Shown: piece after piece, positions 1-8,278 of the stretch
Layout: the number at the start of each line of letters is the position of its first letter
How positions within the stretch are numbered: position 1 is the stretch's first letter
Virus record (IMG/VR): IMGVR_UViG_3300025137_000014
Coordinates: 123,123 to 187,122 of that record
Origin: a virus
Reading direction: 5' to 3' (one strand)
Length of the DNA: 64,000 nucleotides
The notes under the pieces: generated by a model
The model's database searches: none
Seen by the model: the letters and a program-made list of their open reading frames with translations, nothing else
Told to the model about the DNA's origin: nothing
Position numbers and translations under genes: made by a program

Positions 1-2
1 AT

Positions 3-296
3 TTAACAACATTTATCGGCATATTTAATTCCCATGTAGATAAACAAAAAGGTGCATTAAAGTACATACCAAAAGAACAACTTTTTGTTATAGAGGATAT
101 AGATAATTTATCTGCAAAAGATATAGCATGTTACGGTGACGTAAATAGAGAAAAATTTGAAGAATACAAATCTAATTATAATATAGAAAAAATGGATTTG
201 TTAAATTATCACATGCAACGGCTTATGAAGTTTTGTGAGTTTACTAATCCAGAGATAACAAAAAAAATGAAAGACTACGTTAATTCATCAATATAA
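3..296 (+). CDS. 3' end of an unidentified gene (cut by the window edge)
   Basis: An open frame runs from the left edge to a TAA at 294-296, giving the last 97 residues of a protein whose start lies outside the window. The visible part is lysine- and asparagine-rich with no motif I recognise. Its 3' end overlaps the 3' end of the minus-strand gene at 275-1297 by 22 nt, so the two are convergent. It is probably real because it stays open for its full length and has no better competing frame in 1-274. Confidence 0.55.
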   Translation, partial: LTTFIGIFNSHVDKQKGALKYIPKEQLFVIEDIDNLSAKDIACYGDVNREKFEEYKSNYNIEKMDLLNYHMQRLMKFCEFTNPEITKKMKDYVNSSI

Positions 297-1297
297 TTAG
301 CAAGTATCTTTCTATCTACATACGGTCTTATATTGTGTGTTTGAAAATCTGAAATCTTATAGTCTATTTCTTGTATATTTAAATTATCAAATTTAAACTG
401 TTTAACATAATCAGAAAATCCAATATATTCATTATCGTACTTTCCATATAGATAATCTACTTTAATATGTGGATAAGCACCTAAGTGTCTATATGGATCT
501 AATATTTTATTCTCAATATCTAATTTTTTAAAACCCCAACATTTAATCATATGCATCATTGCTACGTTCATCATGTCTAGCTTTTGTTCTTCAAGGTGTG
601 ACGGTCTGTTAAACCATTTGAAATAAGATTTAATCCAAGGGGAATGATCCCAAGAATAAGTTGATTGTCCACCTGTAGTTAATACATTTGTTACGATATC
701 ACTTAGATGGAATGCTACACTTAATGCACTACCGGCATGTTTAGAATCTGCATATATTATTACATGTTTATATTTTTTCTTAATATATTCTCTTATCTGA
801 TTGCACATTTTTTCTTGTGTATCATTCTGTTTGCTTACACCTAATACCATTGCACTAGGGTATAAAGACTCAGGATATCTTAATGGGTCTTCATTTACAA
901 TTAACAAATCAGTATCTAAGTTTACAATTTTTTCACTTACATTTGTTAGTGAACTTGTCAGTCTACCCTCATGCCCTGCATAACTTGTAAAGTGAATTAT
1001 TAGTTTGTCAAAATCTTTATCTGTCTTTTTCCAACACATAGTATAATCTTCACTGACATTTTCAAACTTATCAGTATCATATTGATATACTATATCGGAA
1101 TAAACATCCCAACTACCTGTTTTTGTTTTTTGTGTGTAAGTATCTACAACATCTTTTTTGTAGATTTTGGTGAAGATATCGCTACTTTTTATATTGCGTA
1201 AGTCAACATACTTATTGTATACTAGCTTTTCATGTAAAAAGTATAAGTCAATTTCATCGTTTAAGTCTATATCTAAATCGAGTAGTTTAATTTTCAT
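275..1297 (-). CDS. alpha/beta-hydrolase-like protein next to an acyl carrier protein
   Basis: 340 aa. The middle carries a strand-turn-helix, YADSKHAGSALSVAF, that looks like an alpha/beta-hydrolase nucleophile elbow though not a classic GxSxG, and earlier a segment LIIHFTSYAGHEG that could form an oxyanion hole. The start ATG overlaps the stop of the acyl carrier protein gene by one base (TAATG), so the two are translationally coupled. This suggests a thioesterase or acyltransferase acting on the carrier-bound substrate, which is inference. No signal peptide. The fold assignment is weak and a family of unknown function is possible. Confidence 0.45.
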   Translation of the reverse strand: MKIKLLDLDIDLNDEIDLYFLHEKLVYNKYVDLRNIKSSDIFTKIYKKDVVDTYTQKTKTGSWDVYSDIVYQYDTDKFENVSEDYTMCWKKTDKDFDKLIIHFTSYAGHEGRLTSSLTNVSEKIVNLDTDLLIVNEDPLRYPESLYPSAMVLGVSKQNDTQEKMCNQIREYIKKKYKHVIIYADSKHAGSALSVAFHLSDIVTNVLTTGGQSTYSWDHSPWIKSYFKWFNRPSHLEEQKLDMMNVAMMHMIKCWGFKKLDIENKILDPYRHLGAYPHIKVDYLYGKYDNEYIGFSDYVKQFKFDNLNIQEIDYKISDFQTHNIRPYVDRKILANYIDELT

Positions 1298-1533
1298 TAA
1301 TCGTACTCCGCTAGATACTCCACTAAATCTTTAACGTTTTTAATTTCGTCTAGTCTTTGGTTGTCTAATTCGATATCTAAATCATCTTCTAGTGAAACTA
1401 GAATTTCAATACTATCTAAAGAATCTACACCAATGTCTGTAAATGGTTTACCCGATTCAATAAATGCATCAGTTAGTTCAACCTCTGCCCTATCAAGTGT
1501 AATTGCCTTTAGTGCTTCTAATGTTCTACTCAT
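1297..1533 (-). CDS. acpP: acyl carrier protein
   Basis: 78 aa, the usual ACP length. Residues 33-40 read DIGVDSLD, with Ser38 as the 4'-phosphopantetheine attachment site, followed by an acidic helix typical of ACPs. I chose the ATG at 1533: it follows the radical SAM stop by one base, has AAGGCGG upstream, and gives an N-terminus in register with ACPs; an upstream in-frame ATG at 1644 would add 37 unrelated residues. An ACP carries acyl or peptidyl intermediates as a thioester and needs host phosphopantetheinyl transferase. Lying between a radical SAM enzyme and a hydrolase-like protein, it may serve a dedicated modification rather than bulk fatty-acid synthesis. Confidence 0.88.
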   Translation of the reverse strand: MSRTLEALKAITLDRAEVELTDAFIESGKPFTDIGVDSLDSIEILVSLEDDLDIELDNQRLDEIKNVKDLVEYLAEYD

Positions 1534-1534
1534 T

Positions 1535-2473
1535 TTAATAGCCGCCTTCGTTCTCTTTTGTGTGTTCATAAAATGGTGCAAGTTTGAAGTTTTCTGTAAT
1601 ACGTCCTCTTCTTTTGCTACCTGGGTCTGGAATACCACCATCATTGTCAGTATCCCAATTAGTTATTTTTACCCATCTTCCTCTATTTAGAAGTTTGTTT
1701 CCTTCCTTCAGTGGGAATAGAATAGTGTTCTTTTCATTAAACTTATTGTAGTAAGGTACACCGTGAAAGCTCCAAATATAGTCCTCTGAGACATTAAACT
1801 GGTCTGCACATAGTTTCACTAGTCCTTGTAGTTTAATGTTACCGTCTGTGTCTTTCTGATATCTACCTAGTTGGCCAACGTTTTTAATTCTCATCATTAC
1901 GTTGTTTATTTTTTCTTTTTCTATAAGTTCTTTTAGTCTTGCTGGTGCTTCATAGTTAATCTCTGGAATAATAATAGTACCAGTATTTAAATTCATTTTT
2001 CTATCTACAATATTACGAAGTGCTTTTAGTTTTTTCTTTGAACAACGCATTTCGTCTATTTGTTCATACCAATCATCGTTGTCTACGCCATTCATACTTA
2101 AAGTTACACTACGTAAGCCTGCTTCAATTAAAGTATTTAAATATTTGGCATGTGACAATCTTAAACCATTTGTTACTAAAGTACAACTATGTTTTCTTCC
2201 GTTGGTACGTCCACGCTCATAGACTGCACGAATAAAATTTGCACAGTTAGGAGACATTGTAGGCTCTGCACCAATAATACGGACAAATGCACGACCACCA
2301 AGCCTATCCATGAAATCTTTGAATTTATCTAAATCCATATCAGGTGGTTCTCTGTTAGGTATATAACAGTTTTTACAGGTCATATTGCATTTATGTGTAA
2401 TATCTGCACATATGTCTACAAACGTATTATCTTCTGGTTCTGAAATATCATAATTAAAGAGTTTATGAAGCAT
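1535..2473 (-). CDS. radical SAM enzyme
   Basis: 312 aa from the ATG at 2473. Cys29, Cys33 and Cys36 form the CxxxCxxC motif that binds the 4Fe-4S cluster cleaving S-adenosylmethionine; IIGAEPT matches the GGEP-like SAM-binding strand and LVTNG the next conserved strand. There is no clear SPASM cysteine cluster at the C-terminus, so this is a short core enzyme. The longer frame up to 2509 would begin at or before the expected RNA start of the minus-strand late-type promoter at 2511-2518, so 2473 is preferred. It heads a minus operon with the ACP and the hydrolase-like gene. Substrate unknown. Confidence 0.85.
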   Translation of the reverse strand: MLHKLFNYDISEPEDNTFVDICADITHKCNMTCKNCYIPNREPPDMDLDKFKDFMDRLGGRAFVRIIGAEPTMSPNCANFIRAVYERGRTNGRKHSCTLVTNGLRLSHAKYLNTLIEAGLRSVTLSMNGVDNDDWYEQIDEMRCSKKKLKALRNIVDRKMNLNTGTIIIPEINYEAPARLKELIEKEKINNVMMRIKNVGQLGRYQKDTDGNIKLQGLVKLCADQFNVSEDYIWSFHGVPYYNKFNEKNTILFPLKEGNKLLNRGRWVKITNWDTDNDGGIPDPGSKRRGRITENFKLAPFYEHTKENEGGY

Positions 2474-2510
2474 ATAGTTTTGTACCTTAATAAATATGTT
2501 TATGTACATC

Positions 2511-2518
2511 TATTTATC
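2511..2518 (-). promoter_or_regulatory. late-type promoter octamer GATAAATA (minus)
   Basis: GATAAATA on the minus strand, 37 nt upstream of the radical SAM start. It matches the motif seen before many late genes here and resembles the T4 late promoter TATAAATA. Confidence 0.55.
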
Positions 2519-2536
2519 GTCTCAGGAAACACAACA

Positions 2537-3145
2537 ATGTTAAATCATTTATACAAGTTTAACTATAAAATTGATAAAGACCAACTCAGAAAAGAACACA
2601 AACTAATGCAAGAAAGTGAAGAAACTTCCTTACATACAGTTAATACTGAGTTATTAGAGACAGTTAATGCAGGTAGAAATACTGGCGAAGATATATTCCC
2701 TACGTATCATGATTTAAAAGATAAGGACCAATGGGATGATATGGATACTTTAAAAATAAGAGCATTTAAGGAGTATCAATACCAAGATAATTATCCAGAA
2801 ATGAAAAGATTGACTAATGACTTTGCTAATATATTAGATAGTAAAGACATAACACCATTCTTTGTATTACAAGAGCAAGACTCAGACTTTCCAATGCATA
2901 TTGATATGGGGTTTCAATGTGCAATAAACTTAATTATAGATGGTGGGGATACACCAATTATGTTCAGAGAAGACGATGGATCTATACATAAATACAACTA
3001 CGATAATGCATTACTTAACATCTGTAACGTCTTTCACGGTGTACCTAAACAACAGGATATGAAAAGAATGCTACTTAAATTTAGAATAAAAGATGTATCA
3101 TATGATGATGCATGTAAACGTATGATGGAACATTTTAGTGAATAA
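2537..3145 (+). CDS. 2OG-Fe(II) oxygenase-like protein (first of a tandem pair)
   Basis: 202 aa from ATG 2537, chosen for the CAGGAAA upstream and because it matches where the conserved part begins. His121-x-Asp123 (MHIDMG), a distal His167 in FHGVPK and arginines in RMLLKFR fit the iron-binding HxD...H triad and the 2-oxoglutarate-binding Arg of a double-stranded beta-helix dioxygenase. The next gene is a paralogue with the same signature. This superfamily is common in marine T4-like phages, with mostly unknown substrates. It lies beside ACP, radical SAM and desaturase genes. The family call rests on the motif spacing only. Confidence 0.6.
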   Translation: MLNHLYKFNYKIDKDQLRKEHKLMQESEETSLHTVNTELLETVNAGRNTGEDIFPTYHDLKDKDQWDDMDTLKIRAFKEYQYQDNYPEMKRLTNDFANILDSKDITPFFVLQEQDSDFPMHIDMGFQCAINLIIDGGDTPIMFREDDGSIHKYNYDNALLNICNVFHGVPKQQDMKRMLLKFRIKDVSYDDACKRMMEHFSE

Positions 3146-3701
3146 TTCTATACATAATATATATTTTGTAATAAACAGAGAAATGCTTATTAAAGAAAGT
3201 GAGATTTGTCAATTTGTGCCAATCAATCGTGTTACATTGAAACGTGTTCAGTTAGGTAGCTATGATGCAAAGGGTAAAAAGTTTTCTGACTATCTTAATA
3301 AAGAAGATAAAGATTGGTGGATGAGGCAAGATACATGGCAATCAAGCATGAATGCTGATGCAGAAATGTTATCTAAGATGCCAGAGACTACTAGAATACT
3401 TTCTATATTTAAAAAAATTATAGGCACAAATGATATCGAGGCTAACTTTTTTACACAAAAAGTAGGCACTAACGTTAAGATGCATGTTGATGTTGGTACC
3501 GCTTGTGCTATCAATTTTATACTCAAAGGAAAAGAAACTCCAATAGTATTTGAAGAAGATGGGACATTTCATTATAAAGATGCATTGATAAACGTTAGTA
3601 AGAAGCATATGGTACCAAAGCAAACATCTACAGATAGAATGCTTTTTAAGTTAAGAATTTTAAACATGCCTTTTGAAGAAGTAAGAGAAAAACTAAGATG
3701 A
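3138..3701 (+). CDS. 2OG-Fe(II) oxygenase-like protein (second of a tandem pair)
   Basis: 187 aa from GTG 3138, which overlaps the upstream gene by 8 nt; an ATG at 3183 is an alternative start. It parallels the preceding protein in MHVDVG (HxD), KHMVPK (distal His) and RMLFKLR (candidate 2OG-binding Arg), and the blocks ACAINF / CAINLI and TPIVFEEDG / TPIMFREDDG align directly, so the pair arose by tandem duplication. The two N-terminal halves differ much more than the cores, suggesting different substrates. Confidence 0.6.
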   Translation: MNNSIHNIYFVINREMLIKESEICQFVPINRVTLKRVQLGSYDAKGKKFSDYLNKEDKDWWMRQDTWQSSMNADAEMLSKMPETTRILSIFKKIIGTNDIEANFFTQKVGTNVKMHVDVGTACAINFILKGKETPIVFEEDGTFHYKDALINVSKKHMVPKQTSTDRMLFKLRILNMPFEEVREKLR

Positions 3702-4330
3702 ACAAGAGCCAAATATTTATATTATTACATCATATATCGTTAGCAGTAGGTATAGCAATGTATGGGTTTGAATGGCCATGGGCCATTGTATCATTTTTCT
3801 TTGGAATGTTTTGGGCTTGGGTAGTTGGACATAATATTATTCATTACTATTTTGCTCATGGCAAATATAAAGATAATCTGAAAAGTTATTTTTACACATT
3901 ATTGTCATTAACGTCTGGACTAGGGTCACCGATATCATTTAGTGCATCACATCGACAACATCATAGATTCACAGATACAGAAAAGGATCCGCATTCGCCA
4001 CATCATATAGGCTGGAAACGTGTATACTTTTTAAATTGGGAACCACAGAATATTAATCCTAGGCTTCTTGCTGATTTTGCCAGAAGTAAATTTCAGAAAT
4101 GGGTTCACAAACATTGGTATTATTTACATATTGCAATAGTGCTAGTGATTGCTGTTATAGATTTGAGATTATTATTTTTTGCGTTATCACCTGGTGTTTT
4201 ATATAGTTTCCATAGTGCTAGTTTGACAAATACATTATCTCATATTGGTGGTGTACAGAGAAATGTACAGTTACTAAGACCTCTTGCATGGTGGGGCTGG
4301 AACCACGCTGACCATCATGACTACAAATAA
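3698..4330 (+). CDS. membrane fatty-acid desaturase
   Basis: 210 aa. Three histidine clusters of the acyl-lipid/acyl-CoA desaturase family are present: HNIIHYYFAH near residue 45, HRQHH near residue 87 and HADHH close to the C-terminus, separated by hydrophobic membrane segments. These bind the di-iron centre that inserts a double bond into an acyl chain. It is shorter than cellular delta-9 desaturases (usually 260 aa or more) but keeps all boxes. The start overlaps the previous gene (ATGA). The enzyme needs reduced ferredoxin or cytochrome b5; a ferredoxin gene lies at 36.8 kb. The acyl substrate could be a membrane lipid or the phage ACP. Confidence 0.85.
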   Translation: MNKSQIFILLHHISLAVGIAMYGFEWPWAIVSFFFGMFWAWVVGHNIIHYYFAHGKYKDNLKSYFYTLLSLTSGLGSPISFSASHRQHHRFTDTEKDPHSPHHIGWKRVYFLNWEPQNINPRLLADFARSKFQKWVHKHWYYLHIAIVLVIAVIDLRLLFFALSPGVLYSFHSASLTNTLSHIGGVQRNVQLLRPLAWWGWNHADHHDYK

Positions 4331-4334
4331 GCTA

Positions 4335-4363
4335 TTGACTAATCGTATATAATCGTATATAAT
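4335..4363 (+). promoter_or_regulatory. sigma70-type promoter with tandem 10-mers
   Basis: TTGACT (4335-4340), 17-nt spacer, TATAAT (4358-4363). The spacer and -10 are built of three 10-bp units: aatcgtatat twice, then aatcagatat. It lies upstream of the small gene at 4384. Confidence 0.65.
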
Positions 4364-4383
4364 CAGATATATATCTAGGAGAA

Positions 4384-4704
4384 ATGCCTATGGCAGAATA
4401 TGGCGAACTTATGCGACATTCTAATGTCAAGAAACGACTTGAAAGACTTAGAAAATTGCAGAATAAAGTAAAGAACTTAAGAAGGTTCCATAGTGATTTT
4501 GAAAACAAAGAGTTTTTAGAATGGACCTGTATGTCACATGAAGATATTAATTATGAAAAGCTATTAGTTGAAGGTGCTGGATATGTAACACAGTTAGTAG
4601 ACTGGTGTAATGGTCATTGTAATGATTTTTATGTTGCTTATCAAGGAAAATTGTATTTTAAAAATGATACTGATGCGGCGTACTTTACAATGGTGTGGAA
4701 ATAG
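4384..4704 (+). CDS. small phage protein of unknown function
   Basis: 106 aa, start ATG 4384 after GGAG. Residues 15-45 are a very basic helical stretch rich in Lys, Arg and Leu (RLERLRKLQNKVKNLRR), followed by an alpha/beta-like C-terminus with three cysteines. Not recognised. It has its own sigma70-type promoter and its last codons contain the -35 of the next promoter, so it is likely early. Confidence 0.6.
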   Translation: MPMAEYGELMRHSNVKKRLERLRKLQNKVKNLRRFHSDFENKEFLEWTCMSHEDINYEKLLVEGAGYVTQLVDWCNGHCNDFYVAYQGKLYFKNDTDAAYFTMVWK

Positions 4705-4712
4705 TGTATACT
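4684..4712 (+). promoter_or_regulatory. sigma70-type promoter giving a leaderless mRNA
   Basis: TTTACA (4684-4689), 17-nt spacer, TATACT (4707-4712), then six bases (ATTAAT) and the ATG at 4719. The expected transcription start falls on or next to the A of ATG. Confidence 0.65.
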
Positions 4713-4718
4713 ATTAAT

Positions 4719-5309
4719 ATGAATAAAGTAGAAACAGATATCGATATTGATGTTATTGACCGTGACACAGTCCTTACACATTTTCGACACATAATAGCCA
4801 GCATTAAAAAAGGTGATAACTGGACAAAACATAACAGTGGTGTGTATCTACAACCTATTCCATTTGATCCAATATCTGGATTATCTTCTATTGAATACAA
4901 AGAAGCAGAAAAACGAGGATATTTTAAATTAGACTTTCTTAATAATAGTTTATATGAAGGTGTGCGTGATGAAACGCACCTTGATGATTTAATTAAAAAA
5001 GAACCTTTGTGGGATCTACTTCAACATGCAGATATTGTAAAAAATCTTGCACATGTTCATAATCATTTAGATGTTTTAAAAGTAATGAAGCCGAAAAGTA
5101 TAGTAGAACTTGCAGAAGTACTAGCGGTAATTAGACCGGCAAAGAGGCACTTACTCAATGAGAGTAAAAGTAAAATTTCAGAATTAGTTTGGCAAAAACC
5201 AGAAGACGGTACTTACTATTTTAAAAAAGCACATGCGATTGCATATGCAGTAAGTATTGTGGTACAGCTTAATCTATTTTGCGAACAAGTTGAACAGAAC
5301 GCCTCTTAA
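4719..5309 (+). CDS. DnaE-like (DNA polymerase III alpha) fragment protein
   Basis: 196 aa. Two segments resemble the polymerase/thumb part of bacterial DnaE: VELAEVLAVIRPAKRHL, like the DnaE block before its catalytic Arg-Pro, and FKKAHAIAYAVSIVV, like the conserved F-x-KSHAAAYA block. The PHP domain and catalytic aspartates are absent, so it is not a polymerase by itself. The start at 4719 is favoured over the upstream GTG 4695 because the promoter at 4684-4712 puts the RNA start at about 4719. It may be a replication accessory or a DnaE mimic. Its 3' end overlaps the convergent gene at 5269-5658. Confidence 0.6.
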   Translation: MNKVETDIDIDVIDRDTVLTHFRHIIASIKKGDNWTKHNSGVYLQPIPFDPISGLSSIEYKEAEKRGYFKLDFLNNSLYEGVRDETHLDDLIKKEPLWDLLQHADIVKNLAHVHNHLDVLKVMKPKSIVELAEVLAVIRPAKRHLLNESKSKISELVWQKPEDGTYYFKKAHAIAYAVSIVVQLNLFCEQVEQNAS

Positions 5310-5658
5310 TACGTTTCTGTATAATATTTGATAGACTAGTCTCTGGTCCCCATAGAACCTCAACATCTTTTGAATTCATATTTAATATCCAATTCCTATA
5401 CTTGCTAATCTGTGAGCCTAAAAATAAATTAATTGGCATAAGTCTATTTGACTCCCACCACCACTGTTCTCCTAATTCTACGAACTTTTTCCTCAATTCA
5501 GGTGTTGGTATAGCCTCAAAATTATACATCGATGTTATAACCTGGTCTGAATTTATAATTATACCTAAATGCTCAGTAAATTCTTTTTTATTTCCGTATC
5601 TCACGTATGAGAAAAACGGATAATTCTCTTGCATCCATTGTTGTTTTTCATTGTCCAT
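5269..5658 (-). CDS. phage protein of unknown function
   Basis: 129 aa, minus strand, overlapping the end of the DnaE-like gene by 41 nt. Rich in Trp and other aromatics (EQWWWESN), no membrane segment, no motif I know. It is the better coding frame: the plus-strand alternative over 5402-5623 has no start context. Possibly a small regulatory or virion protein. Confidence 0.55.
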   Translation of the reverse strand: MDNEKQQWMQENYPFFSYVRYGNKKEFTEHLGIIINSDQVITSMYNFEAIPTPELRKKFVELGEQWWWESNRLMPINLFLGSQISKYRNWILNMNSKDVEVLWGPETSLSNIIQKRIKRRSVQLVRKID

Positions 5659-5696
5659 CGTTATATTTAGCTAAGTTAGAAAAAGGGTCTCTGGGA

Positions 5697-5704
5697 GATA
5701 AATA
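5697..5704 (+). promoter_or_regulatory. late-type promoter GATAAATA, leaderless arrangement
   Basis: GATAAATA followed by five bases (CATAT) and ATG at 5710. The same octamer-5 nt-ATG layout recurs at 26335 and 41900. Confidence 0.65.
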
Positions 5705-5709
5705 CATAT

Positions 5710-6507
5710 ATGAATTTAAACATGTTTCAATATGACAAAACTATTGAGATTACTTGTGCAGATGGTGACAACACAAGTAGTATGACAACTTACCTGAGGA
5801 ATATGCCAATGTATGACGGACAACACAAACTTCATAAGGGTATTGATAATACTCTTAGATTTAATTTAAGGGACACCGATAGAAAACCTATCGATTTGAC
5901 TACTAAAACTATTATATGGAAAATGTACGATAGAGAAACGAGAGAGAACGTACTATTCAAATACCTTACTGTCACCAACGCAACCAAAGGTATGGCTTCA
6001 TTAACTATATTCACAACAGATACGATAATGCTACCTCAGGGCTTTTATCAATTTGCTATGTACACTGTAGAAAATGGCGTAGAACAAATCATATATACTG
6101 ACACATATGACAATGCTAAAGGTGTAATTGAAGTCATAGATGATGTATACCCAGAATTTGTAGACTCACAAGAAAGCGGGACATTTTTTGATGATGGCTC
6201 TTACTTTATTTCAACTGCTTTCGATGGGTCTTCTTCAACTTCAAAATCAAAGTCTATACACACGATTGCATTATACTTTGATAATTTTTCTGGAACAGTA
6301 TCCATACAAGGTGATTTGAGTGAACAACCAAGTTCGCAACACTCAGATTGGTTTGATATAAATCCAAAGTTATTTTCAAATCCAAATATAACAGTAAACA
6401 ATGAGACTGGTGTTCAAGCATATGTAATCGAAGCAAATGTAAACTGGATCAGAGTAAGATATACTAATACTAGTGGGTCTATCAAAAAAGTTTTACTAAG
6501 AAACTAA
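5710..6507 (+). CDS. probable virion structural protein
   Basis: 265 aa, threonine-, serine- and beta-strand-rich, no membrane segments. Residues 1-150 look like a baseplate or fibre adaptor domain (TLRFNLRDTDRKPIDLTTKT, then a regular strand pattern), followed by a Ser-rich linker and a second beta domain. The late-type promoter directly ahead places it in the virion class. No Shine-Dalgarno lies before the ATG, consistent with a leaderless late message. The fibre or adaptor role is inferred from composition only. Confidence 0.6.
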   Translation: MNLNMFQYDKTIEITCADGDNTSSMTTYLRNMPMYDGQHKLHKGIDNTLRFNLRDTDRKPIDLTTKTIIWKMYDRETRENVLFKYLTVTNATKGMASLTIFTTDTIMLPQGFYQFAMYTVENGVEQIIYTDTYDNAKGVIEVIDDVYPEFVDSQESGTFFDDGSYFISTAFDGSSSTSKSKSIHTIALYFDNFSGTVSIQGDLSEQPSSQHSDWFDINPKLFSNPNITVNNETGVQAYVIEANVNWIRVRYTNTSGSIKKVLLRN

Positions 6508-6515
6508 TATAACGC

Positions 6516-6544
6516 TTGACTTTTAGGTCTATTTTTGCTATATT
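6516..6544 (+). promoter_or_regulatory. sigma70-type promoter giving a leaderless mRNA
   Basis: TTGACT (6516-6521), 17-nt spacer, TATATT (6539-6544), then six bases (ACTAGT) and ATG 6551 of the primase gene. Confidence 0.75.
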
Positions 6545-6550
6545 ACTAGT

Positions 6551-7552
6551 ATGGACCTTCAACAAGTAATATTCACACATATCCCTGGAAAGAACAGACA
6601 ATCTAGTGGTGGCTGGACAAGTTTCAACTGCCCATGTTGTATCGAGGAAGGCGAGCCTCGATTGGATACTAGAATGCGTGGGGGTGTTCGTAGCGACGGT
6701 GATTCCATATCATACCACTGTTTTAACTGTGGGTTCACTGCAAGCCACCGTCACGGAAGAATACTCAATAAGAAATTTTTAAAACTCATGCGAAATATGA
6801 ATGTTTCTGAAAGCGAGATTAAGCGTTTACAGTTAGAAGCAATCCGTCAGAAAGAATTGTCTGAAGGTCCATACCTATTTACATCTAAGACACAAGTGAC
6901 ACGTGTTCCAAGTTTTCCTGATACCGAACTACCTGAAGGTTCGGAAGATTTAGAAGTTTTACTAGCAAAAGATAATCCTCCAGAAGGAGCCATCTATGCA
7001 GTTAAATATTTGATTGATAGAGGAGTACATGACAATATAGAAGATTGTTATTGGTCTCCAGATAAGTTTTTTAAAAACAGAGTTATATTTCCATTCTATC
7101 AAGGAGATAGAATAGTGGGGTATACTGCACGTGATATAACTGGTAAGTCTTCATCTAAATACATGACAAAGGCACCGAAGAAATTTTTACATAATGTTGA
7201 TAAGGTAAAATCTAATAATAAATACTTAATCGTATGTGAAGGTATAATCGATGCACTTGCATTAGATTGTATTGCGATTACAAGTAATGAGGCTTCACAA
7301 GACCAAATTGATTATATTAATCAGTTTAAAGGAGAGGTTATTGTTTGTCCCGACAGAGATAAAGCTGGCGAGAAATTAATCAAACAGGCTCAAGAAAATG
7401 GTTGGAGTGTATCTTTCCCTATGTGGGAGGACGATATTAAAGATGCCGCAGATGCAATTCAACGATATGGTAAACTATATACCTTACAAAGTATTATAGA
7501 TGCAAGTATAAGTAACAACACTAAGATAAGTGTGAAAATGAGAATAGGATAA
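6551..7552 (+). CDS. DNA primase (zinc finger + TOPRIM, T4 gp61-like)
   Basis: 333 aa. The N-terminus has a zinc-binding module (cysteines at 27, 29 and 30, then YHCFNCG near residue 56) for template recognition. The C-terminal half has a TOPRIM catalytic core: LIVCEGIIDALAL supplies the metal-binding Glu and VCPDRDKAG the second acidic motif. It makes RNA primers for lagging-strand synthesis with the DnaB-type helicase encoded at 10.2 kb. Length and layout fit the T4 gp61 group. The gene is predicted to be read from a leaderless early message. ClpP follows after 3 nt. Confidence 0.88.
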   Translation: MDLQQVIFTHIPGKNRQSSGGWTSFNCPCCIEEGEPRLDTRMRGGVRSDGDSISYHCFNCGFTASHRHGRILNKKFLKLMRNMNVSESEIKRLQLEAIRQKELSEGPYLFTSKTQVTRVPSFPDTELPEGSEDLEVLLAKDNPPEGAIYAVKYLIDRGVHDNIEDCYWSPDKFFKNRVIFPFYQGDRIVGYTARDITGKSSSKYMTKAPKKFLHNVDKVKSNNKYLIVCEGIIDALALDCIAITSNEASQDQIDYINQFKGEVIVCPDRDKAGEKLIKQAQENGWSVSFPMWEDDIKDAADAIQRYGKLYTLQSIIDASISNNTKISVKMRIG

Positions 7553-7555
7553 ACT

Positions 7556-8206
7556 ATGAAAAAAGTTAAAAAAATAATGAGTACAATTATACCAGAACCC
7601 AAAGAACAACCGGCACCGACGCCTCCACCTCCGATGCCAACTCCACCAGTTCCGCCAAAGCCGGCAGGTGAGTTCTTAAGAGAAAATGGTGTATTGTTTA
7701 TGGATAAAGAATTTAATCAAGATAACTGTATGCCTCTTGTAAAAATGATTGTTGAATATAATTTGATGCCAAAAGATAAAGCACCAGAAGTTATTCACTT
7801 GTATATCAATTCACCAGGTGGGTATGTAGATAGTTGTATGCATCTAATTGATACTATCAAGCAATCACGTATACCAGTATATACGTATGGAATGGGGTCT
7901 ATTGCAAGTTGTGGTGTCATGTTAATGATGAGTGGTGCTAAAGGACATCGTTATGTTACACAAAATACCGCAGTCATGTCACATGAATTTTCAGGTGGTA
8001 CAAAAGGTCAATATCACGATATGGTAGAAAGTCGTAAACATATGGACTGGACTAACGAGAAATTAATGGAACACTATATGAAATGTACAGGCAAGACACA
8101 AGCATACATTCGTAAACATATGTTAGCACCTAAGACAGACCATTGGCTTACACCAGAAGAAGCAGTCAAGCATGGTATCGCAGACGAATTAATTACTACT
8201 TACTAA
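7556..8206 (+). CDS. clpP: ClpP-type serine protease
   Basis: 216 aa. The S14 catalytic triad is intact: Ser118 in GSIASCG, His143 in VMSHEF and Asp195 in KTDHWLT, with the YINSPGG strand at 83-89 and the C-terminal EEAVKHGIAD helix. ClpP forms a barrel that degrades proteins fed by a Clp ATPase. The first 37 residues are an unusual proline-rich tail (PTPPPPMPTPPVPPKP) in place of the normal axial loop and propeptide, which could change ATPase docking or be processed. Together with ClpX (45.1 kb) and ClpS (49.4 kb) the phage carries most of a Clp machine. It is 3 nt behind the primase and probably co-transcribed. Confidence 0.92.
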   Translation: MKKVKKIMSTIIPEPKEQPAPTPPPPMPTPPVPPKPAGEFLRENGVLFMDKEFNQDNCMPLVKMIVEYNLMPKDKAPEVIHLYINSPGGYVDSCMHLIDTIKQSRIPVYTYGMGSIASCGVMLMMSGAKGHRYVTQNTAVMSHEFSGGTKGQYHDMVESRKHMDWTNEKLMEHYMKCTGKTQAYIRKHMLAPKTDHWLTPEEAVKHGIADELITTY

Positions 8207-8216
8207 CAGATTTCTA

Positions 8217-8245
8217 TTGACTCTTGAGACAAAATCTGTTATTCT
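8217..8245 (+). promoter_or_regulatory. sigma70-type promoter of the PRPP synthetase gene
   Basis: TTGACT (8217-8222), 17-nt spacer, TATTCT (8240-8245), giving a ~27-nt leader with AAAGGTGG before ATG 8279. Confidence 0.7.
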
Positions 8246-8278
8246 AACAGTAAGAATTTTGTAACAAAGGTGGGTCTT

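Noticed and set aside
1534-1644. N-terminal extension of the acyl carrier protein to 1644
   Set aside because: It overlaps the radical SAM coding region in another frame and is not ACP-like; the ATG at 1533 has a better site and gives normal length.
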